Part shown: in pieces, positions 6,007 to 13,301 of the stretch | Numbering within the stretch: position 1 is the stretch's first letter | How the letters are laid out: each line of letters starts with the position of its first letter | The notes under the pieces: model-generated | The model's database searches: none | Seen by the model: only the letters and a program-made list of their open reading frames with translations | Told to the model about the DNA's origin: nothing | DNA from: Gammaproteobacteria bacterium | GTDB taxonomy: Bacteria; Pseudomonadota; Gammaproteobacteria; S144-34 | Reading direction: 5' to 3' | Assembly: GCA_015487895.1 (NCBI GenBank) | Contig: WFOW01000073.1 | Location: 1-14,330, forward strand | DNA length: 14,330 nt | Program-made: the position numbers and the translations under genes

Positions 6007-6291
6007 ATGGACGACGCGGCCGCAACGATGGCTCGGCTCGAGGCCCGGATCGGCGAGGCGCCGGCGTCCGCGGCCGCGCTCGTGCTCTACAGCCTGGTCA
6101 AGACCGTCTCCACCGGCCGCGGCCAGTATCTGTTCCTGCTCAACAAGCTCCGCGACCTCGGCCCCGAGGACCGCGAGCTCGCCTATGCGGTGATGGAAGC
6201 GGTGGCGACCGGCGCCAACGAGAGCTCCACGTGGCGCGAGGGTGTGGCGCGCCTCGACGCCCTCGTGGCCGGCCGCGCCGCGGGCGGCTGA
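6007..6291 (+). CDS. Small helical protein of unknown function, 94 residues
   Basis: It starts at the ATG at 6007 or, less likely, at the ATG at 6028; neither has a good ribosome binding site. The core LVLYSLVKTVSTGRGQYLFL (about 27-46), followed by LNKLRDLGPEDRELAYAVME, has the look of a conserved four-helix-like protein. I have an impression of similar short proteins in sulfur-oxidising gammaproteobacteria. A predicted helix ends at GANESSTWREGVARLDALV. There is no cysteine, signal peptide or membrane span. The 100 bases upstream contain two GC-rich inverted repeats (5911-5930 and the 12-bp palindrome GGCTGCGCAGCC at 5970-5981). Function unknown. Confidence 0.72.
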   Translation: MDDAAATMARLEARIGEAPASAAALVLYSLVKTVSTGRGQYLFLLNKLRDLGPEDRELAYAVMEAVATGANESSTWREGVARLDALVAGRAAGG

Positions 6292-6303
6292 GCTGGCGGC
6301 GCC

Positions 6304-6855
6304 GTGGGTGTGCGAAGGCTCGCGCCGCTGCTGGGGCTGGCGCTTGCGGCCGCGGCGGCCGCGGCAGGAGGGGAGAAGCCCATGAGCCTGGAGATCCGTT
6401 CCCCGGCCTTCGCGAACGGCGGCGAGATCCCGCAGCGCTACACCTGCGACGGGGCCGACGTCTCGCCGCCGCTCGAGTGGAGCGGCGTGCCCGAGGGCAC
6501 GCGCAGCCTGGCGCTGATCGTCGACGACCCGGACGCGCCCGACCCCGACAACCCGCGCATGACCTGGGTGCACTGGGTGCTCTACAACCTCCCGCCCGAC
6601 AGCACGGGCCTGCCGGAGGGCGTGGCGGACTCGGAGCTGCCGCCCGGCACGCGCCAGGGCCTCAACGACTGGAAGCGCACGGGCTACGGCGGGCCGTGCC
6701 CGCCCATCGGCCGCCACCGCTACTTCCACAAGCTCTACGCGCTGGACACCGTGCTGCCGGACCTCGGCAGCCCGACCAAGGACGCGCTCGAGCGCGCCAT
6801 GTCGGGGCACGTCATCGCCCACGCCGAGCTCGTCGGCACCTACGCGCGCCGCTAG
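6304..6855 (+). CDS. PEBP / YbhB-YbcL family (Raf-kinase-inhibitor-like) protein
   Basis: The phosphatidylethanolamine-binding-protein fold is shown by DVSPPLEWSGVPEGT (52-66), VDDPDAP (73-79), WVHWVLYNLP (88-97) and YGGPCPPIGRHRYFHKLYAL (128-147). These form the anion-binding pocket of the family; bacterial ligands are not established. Two starts are possible. The GTG at 6304 gives 183 residues with a hydrophobic alanine-rich N-terminus (residues 7-21) that resembles a signal peptide, suggesting a periplasmic protein. The ATG at 6382 (residue 27) has AGGAGG at 6366-6371 and gives a 157-residue cytoplasmic form, the normal YbhB length. I report the longer form because the N-terminus looks designed, but both may be used. 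The stop is only 10 bases before hypC, so it probably leads into or is cotranscribed with the hyp genes. Confidence 0.9.
   Translation: MGVRRLAPLLGLALAAAAAAAGGEKPMSLEIRSPAFANGGEIPQRYTCDGADVSPPLEWSGVPEGTRSLALIVDDPDAPDPDNPRMTWVHWVLYNLPPDSTGLPEGVADSELPPGTRQGLNDWKRTGYGGPCPPIGRHRYFHKLYALDTVLPDLGSPTKDALERAMSGHVIAHAELVGTYARR
6366..6371 (+). promoter_or_regulatory. Internal ribosome binding site in the YbhB-like gene
   Basis: AGGAGG lies 10 bases before the in-frame ATG at 6382, and the following GGGAG is closer still. It is a stronger site than anything before the GTG at 6304, so an exported and a cytoplasmic form could both be made. Confidence 0.45.
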
Positions 6856-6865
6856 CGACGCCGTC

Positions 6866-7111
6866 ATGTGCCTCGGCGTTCCCATGCGGGTCCTCAGCGT
6901 CGAGGGCACGCGCGCGCGCTGCGCCGCGCGCGGAGTCGAGCGCGAGGTGAGCCTCTTCCTGCTCCAGCACGAGCCCGTCGCGCCCGGCGACTGGGTGGTG
7001 GTGCACGTCGGCTACGCCATCCAGCGCCTCAGCGAGGCGCAGGCGCGCGCCACCTGGGCCCTGCTCGACGCCGCGGACGGGGACGGAGAGGGGGAGGGGA
7101 GCGGTGCATGA
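6866..7111 (+). CDS. hypC: [NiFe]-hydrogenase maturation chaperone HypC
   Basis: The protein begins MCLGVPMRVL, the family signature; Cys2 becomes the N-terminal ligand that holds the iron during assembly. The second signature is GDWVVVHVGYAIQRL (41-55), with the conserved H47. At 81 residues it has the family length, with a short acidic Gly/Glu/Asp tail (71-81) that is dispensable-looking. HypC forms a complex with HypD on which the Fe(CN)2CO unit is built, then escorts it to the hydrogenase large subunit. It begins 10 bases after the YbhB-like stop, with no clear promoter between, and its end overlaps hypA by 8 bases. Confidence 0.95.
   Translation: MCLGVPMRVLSVEGTRARCAARGVEREVSLFLLQHEPVAPGDWVVVHVGYAIQRLSEAQARATWALLDAADGDGEGEGSGA
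7093..7097 (+). promoter_or_regulatory. Ribosome binding site fixing the GTG start of hypA
   Basis: GGAGG lies six bases before the GTG at 7104, inside hypC. It supports a start that places histidine at position 2, the nickel ligand that HypA requires. Confidence 0.7.
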
Positions 7112-7487
7112 GCTCGCCCTGTGCCGGGCGCTGCTCGCGCAGGCGGAGCGCATCGCCGCGGCCCACGGTGCCCACGCCGTGCGGCGCGTGGAGCTGCGCG
7201 TGGGGCCGCTGTCGGGGGCGGTGCCGGAGCTGCTGCGCGCGGCCTTCGCCGTCGCCCGCGCCGGCACCTGCGCGCAGGAGGCCGAGCTCGTGGTGCACGA
7301 GGGCGCGATCGAGGTCGAGTGCGAGGCGTGCGGCGCGCGCGGCCCGGCCGCCACGCCCAACCGCCTGCATTGCCCGGCCTGCGGCGGCTGGCGCACGCGG
7401 GTCGTGGCGGGCGACGAGCTGCTGATCGAGCGCGTCGAGCTCGCGCTCGCGCCGCGGGCGCGCGAGGGGGGAGCGGAGCATGTGTGA
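7104..7487 (+). CDS. hypA: Hydrogenase nickel metallochaperone HypA
   Basis: The GTG start gives the obligatory N-terminus M-H-E-L, whose His2 and amide groups bind nickel. A structural zinc site is formed by C73-E-A-C76 and C90-P-A-C93. With 127 residues it is slightly longer than the usual 113-118, the extra being a C-terminal Ala/Arg/Glu-rich tail. HypA receives nickel from HypB and inserts it into the hydrogenase large-subunit precursor after the iron centre is in place. Both ends overlap neighbours by 8 bases (hypC, hypB), so translation is probably coupled. Confidence 0.95.
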   Translation: MHELALCRALLAQAERIAAAHGAHAVRRVELRVGPLSGAVPELLRAAFAVARAGTCAQEAELVVHEGAIEVECEACGARGPAATPNRLHCPACGGWRTRVVAGDELLIERVELALAPRAREGGAEHV

Positions 7488-8235
7488 GCACTGCGGCTGC
7501 ACCGTCACCGGGGGCAACGCCCATCTGCTGGAGGCCGGCACGCCCGGCGCGAGCCGCACCGTGGAGGTGCTCGAGGGCCTGCTCGCCGCCAACGACCGCG
7601 CCGCCGCCCACAACCGCGCGCACCTTGCGCGCCACGGCGTCGCCGCCGTGAACCTCATGTCGGCGCCGGGCTCGGGCAAGACGGCGCTGCTCGAGGCCAC
7701 CATCGAGGCGCTGGCGGGCGAGCTCCGCATCGCCGTCGTCGAGGGCGACCTCGCCACCGAGAAGGACGCCGAGCGCATCCGCGCCCGCGGCGTGCCGGCG
7801 GTGCAGATCGCCACCGGCACCGCCTGCCACCTGGACGCGCACCTGGTCCACCGCGCGCTGCACGAGCTGGACCTCGCGGCCGTGGACCTGCTGCTCATCG
7901 AGAACGTCGGCAACCTGGTGTGCCCGGCGGCCTTCGATCTCGGCCAGCACCGCAGCGTGGCCCTGGTCTCGGTGCCGGAGGGCGACGACAAGCCGGCCAA
8001 GTACCCGGTGCTGTTCCGCGCCGCGGACCTGGTGCTGGTGAGCAAGTGCGACCTGCTGGGCGTGCTCGACGGCTTCGACCCCGCGGCGGTCGAGCGCCAC
8101 GTGCGCGCGCTGGCGAGCGCCGCGCCCGTCTGGCGCGTCTCGGCGCGCACGGGCGAGGGGCTCGGGCGCTGGTGCGGCTGGCTGCGCGCCCTGGTGGCCG
8201 AGGTGCACGCGGGCGCGGCCGCGGCCACCCGGTGA
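7480..8235 (+). CDS. hypB: Hydrogenase nickel incorporation GTPase HypB
   Basis: The 251-residue protein starts MCEHCGC, the high-affinity N-terminal nickel site (C2, C5, C7) found in E. coli-type HypB. There is no long histidine stretch, so it is not a nickel-storage version. The GTPase domain has Walker A APGSGKT (62-68), GDLATEKDA (89-97) in switch I, ENVGNLVCP (141-149) and base-recognition SKCD (188-191). The second metal site at the dimer interface is represented by C116-H117 and C148. GTP binding drives dimerisation and nickel transfer to HypA. The ribosome binding site AGGGGGGAG (7465-7473) lies in the end of hypA, and its stop overlaps the hypD start as GTGA. Confidence 0.96.
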   Translation: MCEHCGCTVTGGNAHLLEAGTPGASRTVEVLEGLLAANDRAAAHNRAHLARHGVAAVNLMSAPGSGKTALLEATIEALAGELRIAVVEGDLATEKDAERIRARGVPAVQIATGTACHLDAHLVHRALHELDLAAVDLLLIENVGNLVCPAAFDLGQHRSVALVSVPEGDDKPAKYPVLFRAADLVLVSKCDLLGVLDGFDPAAVERHVRALASAAPVWRVSARTGEGLGRWCGWLRALVAEVHAGAAAATR

Positions 8236-9371
8236 GCGCGGGGACGGGCAAGGTGGAGGAGGCGCTGCGCTGGCTCGAGCGCATCCGCGCGCTGCCGCGG
8301 CCGCCGCGCTTCCGCATCATGAACGTCTGCGGCGGCCACGAGCGCGCCATCACCATGGCCGGGCTGCGGCGCCTGCTGCCGCCCGGCGTCGAGCTCATCC
8401 CGGGCCCGGGCTGCCCGGTGTGCGTCTGCCCCGAGGAGGACGTGCACCGCGCCATCCGGCTGGCGCTCGACGAGGCGGTGGTGCTCGTCACCTTCGGCGA
8501 CATGCTGCGCGTGCCGGCCAACGTCCCGCGCCGCGAGCCGCGCACGCTGGAGGCGGCGCGCGCGGTGGGGGCCGACGTGCGGCCCGTGGCCTCGCCGCGC
8601 GAGGCCGCGCGCGTCGCGCGCGAGGCGGCGCCGCGGCCCGTGGTCTTCTTCGCCGCCGGCTTCGAGACCACCATGGCGCCGGTGGCGGCCATGCTGGCCG
8701 AGGGCGCGCCGCCCAACCTCTACCTGCTGCTCGCCGGGCGCCTGACCTGGCCCGCCGTCGCCATGCTGCTCGAGTCGGGGCGCCCGGGCTTCGACGCGCT
8801 GGTGGCGCCCGGGCACGTCTCGACCGTCATGGGCCCGGAGGAGTGGCGCTTCGTGCCGGAGCGCCACGGCATCCCGGCGGCGGTGGCGGGCTTCACGCCC
8901 GAGAGCCTGCTGGCCGCCTTCTGGTCGGTGCTGCGCCAGCACGCCGAGGGCCGCGCCTTCCTCGACAACCGCTACGCGGAGGTGGCGCGCCCCGGGGGCA
9001 ACCCCTCGGCGCGCCGCCTGCTTGCCGAGGTCATGGAGGTGACGGACGCGCCCTGGCGCGGCATCGGCATCATCCCGCGCTCCGGCCTGCGCTTGCGCGG
9101 GCGCTGGCGCGCCCACGACGCGCGCGCGCGCTTCCCGGCGCCCGCGGACGGGGCGCGCCGCCGCGCCGGCGAGATGCCGCCCGGCTGCGGCTGCGCGCAG
9201 GTCGTGCTCGGGCGCATCTACCCCGACCAGTGCCGCCTGTACGGGCGCGCCTGCACCCCGCGCCGGCCCGTCGGCCCCTGCATGGTCTCGGACGAGGGCG
9301 CCTGCCGCATCTGGTGGGCGGGCGGCGTGCGCGCGGGCCGTGCGGCGGCTCCGCAGGGGGCGGGCCCGTGA
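8232..9371 (+). CDS. hypD: Hydrogenase iron-centre assembly protein HypD
   Basis: The GTG at 8232 overlaps the hypB stop and gives 379 residues, the family size; the longer frame upstream is a shadow of hypB. Family motifs are CGGHE (C33-E37), GPGCPVCVCP (58-67 with C61, C64 and C66), GFET (143-146) and APGHVSTVMG (192-201). The C-terminal cysteine set (C319, C321, C334, C341, C350, C358) contains the ligands of the [4Fe-4S] cluster. With HypC, HypD is the scaffold on which iron receives its two cyanides and one carbonyl. The redox thiols of the CPVC region are part of the proposed electron path. Its own end overlaps hypF by 4 bases. Confidence 0.96.
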   Translation: MSAGTGKVEEALRWLERIRALPRPPRFRIMNVCGGHERAITMAGLRRLLPPGVELIPGPGCPVCVCPEEDVHRAIRLALDEAVVLVTFGDMLRVPANVPRREPRTLEAARAVGADVRPVASPREAARVAREAAPRPVVFFAAGFETTMAPVAAMLAEGAPPNLYLLLAGRLTWPAVAMLLESGRPGFDALVAPGHVSTVMGPEEWRFVPERHGIPAAVAGFTPESLLAAFWSVLRQHAEGRAFLDNRYAEVARPGGNPSARRLLAEVMEVTDAPWRGIGIIPRSGLRLRGRWRAHDARARFPAPADGARRRAGEMPPGCGCAQVVLGRIYPDQCRLYGRACTPRRPVGPCMVSDEGACRIWWAGGVRAGRAAAPQGAGP

Positions 9372-11647
9372 GCACGGGGGCCGCCGCCGCGCCGGTCCCG
9401 GTGCGCGCCCGCCGCTGGGTGCTGGAGGGGCGCGTGCAGGGCGTCGGCTTCCGGCCCTTCGTGCACCGCCTCGCCGCGCGCCACGGGCTCGCCGGCTGGG
9501 TGCAGAACCGCCTCGGGCGCGTCGTCGTCCACGCCGAGGGCCCGCCGGCGGCGCTCGCGCGCTTCGGCGAGGCGCTCGTGCGCGAGGCCCCGCCGCTGGC
9601 GTGCCCGCGGATCGCCGAGAGCGCCGAGGTGCCGCCGCGGGGGATGGCGGGCTTCCGCATCCTCGCCTCGGCGAGCGACGGCGAGGCGCGCGTGCACCTG
9701 CCGCCGGACCGCTCGGTGTGCGAGGCGTGCCTGCGCGAGCTCGAGGACCCGCACGACCGCCGCCACCGCTACCCCTTCGTCAACTGCACCCAGTGCGGGC
9801 CGCGCTACACCATCATCGAAAGCCTGCCCTACGACCGCGCCCGCACGAGCATGGCGCGCTTCGCGCTGTGCGCGGACTGCGCGCGCGAGTACGCCGACCC
9901 CGGCGACCGCCGCTTCCACGCCGAGCCGCTCGCCTGCCCGCGCTGCGGGCCGCGCCTGCGCTGGCGCGGCGCAGGCCGCGCGGCGGAGGGCGAGGGCGCG
10001 CTCGCGGCTGCGCTGGCGTGCCTGCGCGCCGGCGGGATCGTCGCCGTGCGGGGCGTGGGCGGCTACCACCTGCTGTGCAATGCCCGGAGCGATGCGGCCG
10101 TCGCGCGCCTGCGCGCGCGCAAGCGCCGGCCGGCCAAGCCGCTCGCCGTGCTCTTTCCGGACCTCGCGGCGGTGCGCCGCGCGGCGCGCCTGGACGGGGC
10201 CGCCGCGGAGGCCCTAGCCGATCCCGCGCGCCCCATCGTGCTCGTGCCGCTGCGGCCGGACGCGGGGCTCGCCGCCGGCATCGCCCCCGGCCTCGGCGAG
10301 GTGGGGGCCCTGCTGCCCTACAGCCCTCTGCACCACCTGCTCGCGCGCGGGTTCGGCGCGCCGCTGGTCGCGACCTCGGGCAACGTGAGCGGCGATCCGG
10401 TCGTGACGGACCCGGAGGAGGCCGAGGCGCTGCTCGGCGGGGTCGCCGACGGCTTCCTGCACCACGACCGTCCCATCGTGCGCCCCGCCGACGATCCCGT
10501 GCTGCGCCCGAGCGCCGGCGCGCCGCGGCCGCTGCGCCTCGGGCGCGGCACGGCGCCGCTCGAGCTTGAGCTCCCGCGGGCGCTCCCCGAGCCCGTGCTC
10601 GCCACCGGCGGTCACATGAAGGCGACGATCGTGCTCGCCTGGGAGCGACGCGCGGTGGTCTCGCCGCACGTGGGCGACCTGGAGGCGCCGCGGGCGCGGG
10701 CGCTCTTCGAGCGCCTCGCCGCCGACCTGCAGCGCCTCTACGGGGTGCGCGCGCGCCGCCTGCTGCACGACGCGCACCCGGACTACTTCACGACCCGCTG
10801 GGCGCGCGCGGCGGGGCTGCCCGCGCGTGCCGTGCAGCACCACCGCGCCCACGCCTCGGCGCTCGCCGCCGAGCACCCGGACGTGGAGCGCTGGCTGGTG
10901 CTCGCCTGGGACGGGGTCGGCTACGGCGACGACGGCACGCTCTGGGGCGGGGAGGCCTTCCTCGGCCGCCCCGGGGCCTGGCGGCGGGTGGCGAGCCTGC
11001 GCCCCTTCCGTCTGCCGGGAGGCGCCCGCGCGGCGCGCGAGCCGTGGCGCAGCGCCCTCGGCGTGCTGTGGGAGGCGGGCCTGGAGCGTCCCGTGCCGGG
11101 GGCGCCCGCCGACGTGGGCCTCCTGCGTGCCGCGTGGGCACGGGGCCGGAACGCCCCGCTCACGAGCGCCGCCGGGAGGCTCTTCGACGCCGCCGCGGCG
11201 CTCACGGGCCTGTGCGCGGCGGCGAGCTACGAGGGCGAGGGCCCCATGCGGCTCGAGGCCGCGGCGGCGCGCGCCGCCGGCACCCCCGCCGAGCCCCCCG
11301 CGCTCGCGTGGCGGCCGGGTCGCGACGGGATCCTGCGCCTCGACTGGGCACCGCTCCTGCCGGCGCTCGCCGACGGCGGGCGGGCGCCGGAGGCGCGCGC
11401 GGCGGCCTTCCACGAGGCGCTCGCGCGGGCGGTCGCGGCGCTCGCCGCCCGCATGGCGCGCGAGGCGCCGGGTCTCACGGTGGGCCTCTGCGGCGGGGTG
11501 TTCCAGAACCGGCTGCTCGCCGAGCGCTGCCTCGCGCTGCTCGCCGAGCGCGGCATCGGCGTGCGCCTGCCCCTGCGCGTGCCCGGCAACGACGGCGGGC
11601 TTGCCTCCGGGCAGGTGGTGGAGGCGCTGCACGCATGGACGGTATGA
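9368..11647 (+). CDS. hypF: Carbamoyltransferase HypF
   Basis: The GTG at 9368 overlaps the hypD stop, with AGGGGGCGGG upstream, and gives 759 residues, the normal HypF length. In order it has an acylphosphatase domain (16-100, with GRVQGVGFRPFV and catalytic R29 and N47) and two zinc fingers (C118/C121 with C140/C143, and C168/C171 with C190/C193). A YrdC-like domain follows (about 205-395, with ARKRRPAKPLAVLF and ATSGNVSGDPV), then a Kae1-like domain (about 405-759) with the metal-binding HHRAH (491-495) and PGNDGGLASGQ (739-749). It converts carbamoyl phosphate and ATP to carbamoyl-adenylate and passes the carbamoyl group to the C-terminal cysteine of HypE, starting cyanide synthesis. All active-site motifs are intact. 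Confidence 0.97.
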   Translation: MSTGAAAAPVPVRARRWVLEGRVQGVGFRPFVHRLAARHGLAGWVQNRLGRVVVHAEGPPAALARFGEALVREAPPLACPRIAESAEVPPRGMAGFRILASASDGEARVHLPPDRSVCEACLRELEDPHDRRHRYPFVNCTQCGPRYTIIESLPYDRARTSMARFALCADCAREYADPGDRRFHAEPLACPRCGPRLRWRGAGRAAEGEGALAAALACLRAGGIVAVRGVGGYHLLCNARSDAAVARLRARKRRPAKPLAVLFPDLAAVRRAARLDGAAAEALADPARPIVLVPLRPDAGLAAGIAPGLGEVGALLPYSPLHHLLARGFGAPLVATSGNVSGDPVVTDPEEAEALLGGVADGFLHHDRPIVRPADDPVLRPSAGAPRPLRLGRGTAPLELELPRALPEPVLATGGHMKATIVLAWERRAVVSPHVGDLEAPRARALFERLAADLQRLYGVRARRLLHDAHPDYFTTRWARAAGLPARAVQHHRAHASALAAEHPDVERWLVLAWDGVGYGDDGTLWGGEAFLGRPGAWRRVASLRPFRLPGGARAAREPWRSALGVLWEAGLERPVPGAPADVGLLRAAWARGRNAPLTSAAGRLFDAAAALTGLCAAASYEGEGPMRLEAAAARAAGTPAEPPALAWRPGRDGILRLDWAPLLPALADGGRAPEARAAAFHEALARAVAALAARMAREAPGLTVGLCGGVFQNRLLAERCLALLAERGIGVRLPLRVPGNDGGLASGQVVEALHAWTV

Positions 11648-12669
11648 GCCCCGGCGACGGCGGCGGGCGCATCGGGCTGGCGCACGGCAACGGCGGGCGC
11701 CTGACGCGCGAGCTGGTGGAGGCGGTCTTCGCCGCCGGCCTCGGCGGGCTGCTCGTCGACCACCGGGCCGACGCGGTCGCCGTGCCGTGGGACGGCGAGG
11801 AGGGGGCGCTCGTGCTGACCACGGACGCCTTCACGGTGCAGCCGCTCGAGTTCCCGGGCGGCGACATCGGCGCGCTCGCCGTGCACGGAACCGTCAACGA
11901 CCTCGCCGTCGCCGGCGCCACGCCCCGCTACCTGACGCTGGACGTGCTGATCGAGGAGGGCCTCGAGCTCGACCGCCTGCGCCGCATCGTGGCGAGCCTC
12001 GCGCGCGCGGCGCGCGAGGCCGGCGTGCGCGTCGCCGCCGGCGACACCAAGGTCGTGCGCCGCGGCGAGGGCGGCGGGCTCTACCTCGCCGCCACCGGTG
12101 TCGGCGTGCGCCCGCAGCGCGTCGCGCTGGGCCTCGAGCGCATCCGCGCCGGCGACCGCGTGCTGGTGAGCGGGCCCGTGGGCGACCACGGCGTCGCCGT
12201 CATGCTCGCGCGCGAAGAGTTCGGCCTGCGCGGCGACCTCGCCTCGGACTGCGCCTCGGTGCTGCCGCTGACGCTCGCCGTGCGCGACCGCGAGGGCTTG
12301 CGCTTCCTGCGCGATCCGACGCGCGGGGGGCTCGCCACCGTCTGTCACGAGATCGCGGCGGCGACGGGCCTGACGGTGCGGCTCGACGAGGCGGCGATCC
12401 CGCTGCGCGATCCCGTGCGCGGCGTGTGCGAGATGCTGGGCTACGATCCGCTCTACCTCGCCTGCGAAGGGCGGGTGGTGGCGGTGGCCGCGCCCGGCGC
12501 CGCCGGGGAGGTCCTGGCGGCGTGGCGTGCGCTGCCGCAGGGGCGCGCGGCCGCGGTGATCGGCACCGTCACGAAGCGCGGCGGCGCGCCCGTGGTGCTG
12601 GAGACGGCGCTCGGGGGCGAGCGCGCCCTCGAGGAGCTCGAGGACGACCCGCTGCCGCGCATCTGCTGA
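11635..12669 (+). CDS. hypE: Cyanide-forming maturation protein HypE
   Basis: The protein ends in P-R-I-C, the required terminus whose Cys344 is carbamoylated by HypF and dehydrated to a thiocyanate using ATP. The PurM/AIRS-like N-terminal domain shows AHGNGGR (16-22), TDAFTVQPLEFPGGDIG (63-79), GTVNDLAVAGATPRYL (85-100) and AAGDTKVV (134-141). The C-terminal domain has RDPTRGGLATV (226-236). Two in-frame ATGs are possible. 11635 has GGAGG ten bases upstream and overlaps hypF by 13 bases; 11644 makes a 4-base ATGA overlap like other junctions here and would remove three residues. Either gives a complete enzyme. The stop is 10 bases before the protease gene. Confidence 0.96.
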   Translation: MDGMSPGDGGGRIGLAHGNGGRLTRELVEAVFAAGLGGLLVDHRADAVAVPWDGEEGALVLTTDAFTVQPLEFPGGDIGALAVHGTVNDLAVAGATPRYLTLDVLIEEGLELDRLRRIVASLARAAREAGVRVAAGDTKVVRRGEGGGLYLAATGVGVRPQRVALGLERIRAGDRVLVSGPVGDHGVAVMLAREEFGLRGDLASDCASVLPLTLAVRDREGLRFLRDPTRGGLATVCHEIAAATGLTVRLDEAAIPLRDPVRGVCEMLGYDPLYLACEGRVVAVAAPGAAGEVLAAWRALPQGRAAAVIGTVTKRGGAPVVLETALGGERALEELEDDPLPRIC

Positions 12670-12679
12670 GGGACGAGAG

Positions 12680-13171
12680 GTGAGGACGGGACGGGAGCGC
12701 ACGGACCGGGGCTGGACGGTGGCGGGGCTCGGCAGCCCCCACGGCGACGACGCGCTCGGCTGGCGCGTGGCCCGGGTTGTCGCCGCGCGCCTCGGGACGG
12801 AGGCCGTGCTCGCCGACGGCGCCGCGCGGCTGCTGCCCGCGCTCGCGGCGGCCCGCCGGGCGCTGGTGGTCGACGCCGCCGCGGGCCTGCCGCCCGGGGC
12901 GGTGCGCGAGGTGGCGCCGGAGGCGCTGCGCCGCGGGGTGCCGCTGTCGAGCCACGGCCTCGGGTTCGCCGAGGCGCTGGCCGCCGCGCGCGCCGCGGGC
13001 GGCGCCCGCGAGGTGCGGGTGTTCGGCGTCGGCGTGGACCCGGAGGCGTGTCGCCCGGGCACGCCACCCTCCCGCGGCCTGGACGCCGTCGCCGCCCGCG
13101 CGGCCCACGCCGTGCTGGCCGCCCTCGCGCACCCCGCGGCAGCGGAGGCGGTGGTGGAGGCGACGCGATGA
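12680..13171 (+). CDS. Hydrogenase maturation protease (peptidase M52, HybD/HycI-like)
   Basis: The GTG start has AGGGA upstream; the protein is 163 residues, the family norm. The nickel-sensing ligands of the family are recognisable: the acidic pair in GLGSPHGDDALG (16-27, D24 in the position of HybD Glu16), D65 in VVDAAAG (63-69), and H92 in SSHGLG (90-95). The GLGSPHGDD variant, rather than GxGNxLxxDD, is one I associate with proteases for cytoplasmic hydrogenases. It cleaves the C-terminal peptide of the large subunit after nickel insertion. Such proteases are specific to one hydrogenase, so its target is probably encoded just beyond the right edge. A symbol is not given because the specific partner is not visible. 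Confidence 0.9.
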   Translation: MRTGRERTDRGWTVAGLGSPHGDDALGWRVARVVAARLGTEAVLADGAARLLPALAAARRALVVDAAAGLPPGAVREVAPEALRRGVPLSSHGLGFAEALAAARAAGGAREVRVFGVGVDPEACRPGTPPSRGLDAVAARAAHAVLAALAHPAAAEAVVEATR

Positions 13172-13230
13172 GCGCGGGGCCGGAGCGCAGCGGAGGCCAG
13201 CTGCGGCGAATCGGCGCCAGCCCTCAGGAG

Positions 13231-13260
13231 GGGGCGCCGGTGCGGGCACGGCGCGGAGCC
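13231..13260. other. Stable hairpin in the gap between maturation and structural hydrogenase genes
   Basis: GCGCC-(G)-GTG (13234-13242) pairs with CACGGCGC (13247-13254), giving eight base pairs with one bulged G and a CGGG loop. G-rich and C-rich runs outside it (13229-13233 and about 13257-13263) could extend the stem past an internal loop. No T-run follows. It may set mRNA stability or partial termination between protease and hydrogenase transcripts. Apart from this and the ribosome binding site at 13289, the 13172-13301 gap shows no convincing gene. Confidence 0.4.
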
Positions 13261-13288
13261 CCCAAGAGACGGCATGCGGCCTCGGCAT

Positions 13289-13294
13289 GGAGGG
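13289..13294 (+). promoter_or_regulatory. Ribosome binding site deciding the GTG start of the hydrogenase beta subunit
   Basis: GGAGGG lies 7 bases before GTG at 13302. The in-frame ATG at 13287 has no such site, and the GGAGGG would overlap its first codons, so GTG is preferred. Confidence 0.55.
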
Positions 13295-13301
13295 CTGCGC
13301 C

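Noticed and set aside
7029..9116. Minus-strand 695-codon open frame
   Set aside because: It covers the antisense of hypA, hypB and hypD, whose signature residues are intact; the antisense product is His/Arg/Ala-rich.
11227..13275. Minus-strand 682-codon open frame
   Set aside because: It is antisense to hypF, hypE and the protease, and no recognisable domain is present.
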